Source of the DNA: Candidatus Rifleibacteriota bacterium
GTDB taxonomy: Bacteria; Riflebacteria; Ozemobacteria; Ozemobacterales; Ozemobacteraceae
Direction of reading: 5' to 3'
Length of the DNA stretch: 9,376 nucleotides
NCBI GenBank assembly: GCA_029560455.1
Contig: JAKQKW010000484.1
Span: 1-9,376 of the forward strand
This document shows, piece after piece, positions 6,893 to 9,376 of this stretch. The notes under the pieces are model-generated. The model worked only from the letters and a program-made list of their open reading frames with translations. It made no database searches and was not told the DNA's origin. Positions within the stretch are counted from its first letter, which is position 1, and every line of letters starts with the position of its first letter. The position numbers and the translations under genes are program-made.

Positions 6893-8149
6893 TCAGCGAA
6901 ACCTGCTGTCTTTTATCTTTATTTCACCGCTTTCAACGACTGCCATATCAGTGCCTTTGATGTGAAACCACAGAGTGCCGATCAGCCCGCAGACAAACGC
7001 GCCAATAAAATTGGCCTGAGGGCTTATTTCCCAGAGAATGGCCCCTGAGAAAGCCCCGACAGAAACCACGATGTCGCGGTAAAGGTAATAGGTGCCAAAA
7101 GCCGCGGCCTTGCGCCCTTCGGGAGCGAGGTCCATGATCAGTGCCTTGCGGGTCGGTTCACCGAATTCTTTCAGGCCGCGGATGAAGAAAGCCGCGCTCA
7201 GCATCCAGAACGATTTTGAATAGAGCAGAAATAACGGAAAAATGGTGAAAAAAACGAAGGTCATGGTGACAAAAGGTTTTTTGGTGCCGCGATCGGCCAG
7301 CCAGGCCACCGGAATGTATATCAAAACCGCGGTTGCCATTTCTATTGTCGATAATACCCCGAATTCGATACCCGAGACTTTGTTTACATTCATGCACCAG
7401 AGAACGACGAAGGGGTAGGGAATCTGCTCGCAGAAACGCACCAGAATATCTGCGATCAGGAGTCTCTTTAGTTCTGGCCTCAGCAAAGGCTTCTGCGCTT
7501 CAGACTCATCAGCTTTTTCGGGAGCCTTCTTTTCGGGCTCATGAATCATGGTTTCCTGAAAAATCATGGAAATCAGAGCCATTACCAGGGCGGCGATAAA
7601 GGCATAACGAACCCCTTCAATTTCGCCATAGCGCGTTATAAGATAACCGCCGATCACCGGGCCAAGGGCCATGGGAATCCGCCTTATCAACGAGTGAACC
7701 GAAACGCCCATGGTTCGCTTGTTTTTCGGCAGAACTTCTGAGATCAGGCCCATTGTCGCCGGCAAAGACAGCGAAGTCCAGCTGATAAACAATACAGAGC
7801 CGAGCATTACAGCCCATATGCTCGGAATCAGTATTACCAGCAGATAGCCGGCGATTGCCACCAGATTGAAGATCAGCAGCGATTTTTTCGTGCCATAGCG
7901 CTCGGCCAGCCAGCCACCCGGGAACGAATAGAGAGCCGAGAGCAGATTGTCGAGAGAATTCAGCAGACCCACCATGTATGCGCCGCCGCCAAGGGCGACC
8001 AGATAAATCGGCAGAAATCTCTCTGCCATTTTTTCGCCGAGGCCGATCAGTATGCACATGCCCAGAACGCCGACAACGCTTTTTTTCAGTCCGAAAAAGT
8101 CGATAAACCGGCGCAGTTTTGAATTTGTTGTGGTTTTTTCAGTATTCAT
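6893..8149 (-). CDS. Major facilitator superfamily (MFS) transporter
   Basis: This 418-residue protein has about 12 hydrophobic segments in two halves joined by a charged, Glu/Lys/Ala-rich loop (about 201-228). The MFS motif A appears as GGWLAERYGTKKS (78-90) after TM2, with a degenerate copy, AWLADRGTKKP, at about 282-292. LGPVIGGYL (162-170) resembles motif C, which is often found in exporters. EFGEPTRKALIMDLAPEGRKA (328-348) is a conserved stretch of a poorly characterised MFS group. It sits in the inner membrane, and its substrate is unknown. A drug, aromatic acid or metabolite exporter would fit a PadR-controlled operon. The start has GGAG about 7 bases upstream. It lies 56 bases after padR and 42 bases before the CGGC gene. 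Confidence 0.88.
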   Translation of the reverse strand: MNTEKTTTNSKLRRFIDFFGLKKSVVGVLGMCILIGLGEKMAERFLPIYLVALGGGAYMVGLLNSLDNLLSALYSFPGGWLAERYGTKKSLLIFNLVAIAGYLLVILIPSIWAVMLGSVLFISWTSLSLPATMGLISEVLPKNKRTMGVSVHSLIRRIPMALGPVIGGYLITRYGEIEGVRYAFIAALVMALISMIFQETMIHEPEKKAPEKADESEAQKPLLRPELKRLLIADILVRFCEQIPYPFVVLWCMNVNKVSGIEFGVLSTIEMATAVLIYIPVAWLADRGTKKPFVTMTFVFFTIFPLFLLYSKSFWMLSAAFFIRGLKEFGEPTRKALIMDLAPEGRKAAAFGTYYLYRDIVVSVGAFSGAILWEISPQANFIGAFVCGLIGTLWFHIKGTDMAVVESGEIKIKDSRFR

Positions 8150-8205
8150 AGCCGAACTCCAGACCGATCAGGTGAGGTAGTTTTGGGGTTGAGCAGAAAG
8201 CCATC

Positions 8206-8523
8206 TTATTTGTGGAGGCAGACCTCTTCGTAAAGTTCGACGACTTTTTCGCGCAGTTCATCGAGAACTTTTTTCCCCTCGGTGGTCAGGGTGTATTCGA
8301 GCCGGTCTTTGCTCGAAGTTCTTTTTGAATCGGAAGCTGCCAGCCAGCCTCTTGCTTCCATGCGCTTTAAAACAGGATAAATGGTGCCGGGGCTGACTTC
8401 GTAACCGTGTCTTCGAAGCTCCTGCATGATCGACTGGCCATAAACCGGCTCTTCGGAGGCATGGTGGAGTATATGGACCTTAAAAAAGCTCAGCAGAATC
8501 TCGCGCTGTATTTCATTACTCAT
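8206..8523 (-). CDS. PadR family transcriptional regulator
   Basis: This 105-residue protein is of normal length for a short (subfamily 2-like) PadR regulator. The winged-helix core is clear: ILLSFFKVHILHHAS (helix 1), VYGQSIMQELRRHGYEVSPGTIYPVLKRMEARGWL (27-61) with the hallmark SPGTIYPVLKRME, and the wing RLEYTLTTEGKKVLDEL (74-90), followed by a C-terminal dimerisation helix. PadR proteins are usually ligand-released repressors of adjacent transporter or detoxification genes. It heads a likely operon with the MFS and CGGC genes. A dyad, TATAACGA/TCGTTATA, overlaps its promoter, suggesting autorepression. There is no ribosome site before the ATG, so its mRNA may be nearly leaderless. Confidence 0.92.
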   Translation of the reverse strand: MSNEIQREILLSFFKVHILHHASEEPVYGQSIMQELRRHGYEVSPGTIYPVLKRMEARGWLAASDSKRTSSKDRLEYTLTTEGKKVLDELREKVVELYEEVCLHK

Positions 8524-8526
8524 ATA

Positions 8527-8561
8527 ACGAATTGTATAAACGAAAATCGTTATAAGGTCAA
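8527..8561 (-). promoter_or_regulatory. padR promoter with overlapping PadR-type operator
   Basis: On the minus strand, TTGACC (8556-8561) is spaced by 17 bases from TATACA (8533-8538); TACAAT is an alternative -10 two bases later. The predicted start falls only 0-4 bases before the padR ATG. TATAACGA and TCGTTATA (8547-8554 and 8523-8530) form a perfect 8-base dyad enclosing the spacer and -10. AACGA-aaa-TCGTT is a second dyad inside it (8539-8551). The elements ATAACGA, CGTTTA and TTCGT are placed as in the chrA promoter. Confidence 0.65.
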
Positions 8562-8603
8562 GGTCTGAAATTAACGTGCTGACAATTCACAGCCACAAAG
8601 CAA

Positions 8604-8637
8604 CAGCCGAACCGCACAGGAAAGGGCGGTTCGGCTG
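8604..8637 (-). terminator. Strong stem-loop, probable terminator of the MBL-fold hydrolase gene
   Basis: CAGCCGAACCGC (8604-8615) and GCGGTTCGGCTG (8626-8637) form a perfect 12-bp stem with a 10-base loop. On the minus strand it is followed by TTGCTTTGT, an imperfect T-rich tract. It lies about 95 bases after the hydrolase stop and before the padR promoter, as expected for a terminator. No T run follows on the plus strand. Confidence 0.6.
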
Positions 8638-8731
8638 GAGCATCCGTTTCTAAATCCTCGCTGCCATGGAGCTCAGGCCAGCATAAAGGCAGCCATGTCG
8701 ACATGCCGGGTTGGCGAGCCGGTCAGCTGTG

Positions 8732-9376
8732 TTATTTCAATTTGCGGATTCTGACTTCAATGTCCTTCTGTTCTTTAAGCAGATTCACGAGGATGCTGGT
8801 GTCGGTTTCGCTGAAATGATAAGGGTAAAGAATCTTCGGTTTTATCGCGGTGGCCAGATCTGCGACCATTTCAGGGGTCATGGTGTAGGGCAGGTTCATC
8901 GGCAGAAACGCCACGTCGATGTTTTTCAGTTCTTTGAGTTCTGGCACGTTTTCGGTGTCGCCGGCAACATAAATACGCTTGCCGTCAATGGTGAAAATGT
9001 AGCCGTTACCGCGGCCCTTCGGGTGGTAAGGCTCGCCATTTTCGCGCTTGTGCACGATGTTATACGCCGGAACCGCCTCGATCTGAATACCGTCGATTTC
9101 GCCACTGTCGCCGTTTTTGAAAACCTTGCCGTCATCGCGCTGCTGGCTGATGAATTCGGTATAAACGACGCTGGTGTCTGGCTTCTTGAGCAGATCGATG
9201 GCAATGGCGTCGAGATGATCCTGGTGTTCGTGGGTCAGCATCAGCAGATCAGCCTTTGGCAGTTGAGAATAATCAGCAAGTTTAGACCATGGATCGATAT
9301 GGATAACCCGACCGCTGTGCTCGATGATCAGCGACGCATGCCCGATGAAAGTCAGCTTGATATCGCCCTTTTCACC
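8732..9376 (-). CDS. MBL-fold metal-dependent hydrolase (beta-lactamase superfamily), N-terminus outside window
   Basis: The last 214 residues are present; the frame is open to the right edge, so the real start is upstream of the window. The internal ATG at 9241 would cut the fold. Features in order are DIKLTFIGHASLIIE, DPWSKLADYS, the metal-binding THEHQDHLD (HxHxDH), AVPAYN, GRGNGYIFTIDGKRIYVAGDTE (metal ligand Asp) and the final metal-ligand His in YPYHFSETD. This arrangement is typical of the Lactamase_B_3 / UPF0173-like group, which also includes L-ascorbate-6-phosphate lactonase relatives. It is a probable zinc- or manganese-dependent hydrolase with no identified substrate. It appears to be a separate unit from padR, being followed by its own stem-loop. 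Confidence 0.88.
   Translation of the reverse strand, partial: GEKGDIKLTFIGHASLIIEHSGRVIHIDPWSKLADYSQLPKADLLMLTHEHQDHLDAIAIDLLKKPDTSVVYTEFISQQRDDGKVFKNGDSGEIDGIQIEAVPAYNIVHKRENGEPYHPKGRGNGYIFTIDGKRIYVAGDTENVPELKELKNIDVAFLPMNLPYTMTPEMVADLATAIKPKILYPYHFSETDTSILVNLLKEQKDIEVRIRKLK

Noticed and set aside
8694..8705. Perfect 12-base palindrome CATGTCGACATG
   Set aside because: It is isolated, between a stop codon and a terminator, with no second copy in the window. Probably chance.
8676..8731. Short minus-strand reading frame after the MBL hydrolase ending in HVDMAAFMLA, possible gene remnant or frameshifted tail
   Set aside because: It has no start and no recognised homology, and the hydrolase already ends at a normal place for its family.

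Overview
The window is a roughly 50% GC bacterial segment with compact, almost entirely minus-strand gene order. Only one gene, a CHR-family transporter, lies on the plus strand. I see no rRNA, tRNA, CRISPR array or insertion sequence. The organism cannot be named from this sequence. Good Shine-Dalgarno sites, sigma70-like promoters and an FdrA/DUF1116 catabolic operon fit a heterotrophic, possibly anaerobic, bacterium.

Left block (1-3602, minus strand): an operon read right to left from a well-formed promoter at 3574-3602. It encodes an FdrA-type protein, a 69-residue ORF matching the FdrA C-terminal tail, a DUF1116 (YlbE-type) protein, and a cyclase-family metal hydrolase cut by the left edge. 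In E. coli, FdrA, YlbE and YlbF together form oxamate carbamoyltransferase (AllFGH) of allantoin breakdown. The block is therefore probably a carbamoyl-transfer or amide catabolic operon, with any YlbF partner outside the window. FdrA is split by one in-frame TAA and restarts two codons later.

Middle (3713-5271): an exported class 3 lipase (minus strand) with a rho-independent terminator and its own promoter. It is followed by a divergent intergenic region of about 460 bases.

Right block (5272-8561): the CHR-family transporter chrA (plus strand), interrupted by a one-base frameshift at a run of six T. Facing it is a probable padR - MFS transporter - CGGC-protein operon (minus strand). The promoters of padR and chrA share the same 35-base architecture: TTGAC, ATAACGA, CGTTTA and TTCGT at identical spacing. 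This suggests that the PadR regulator represses both its own operon and the convergently transcribed chrA, tying two transporters and a cysteine-rich protein into one small regulon.

Right edge (8604-9376): a metallo-beta-lactamase-fold hydrolase (minus strand, start outside the window) ending before a strong 12-bp stem-loop.
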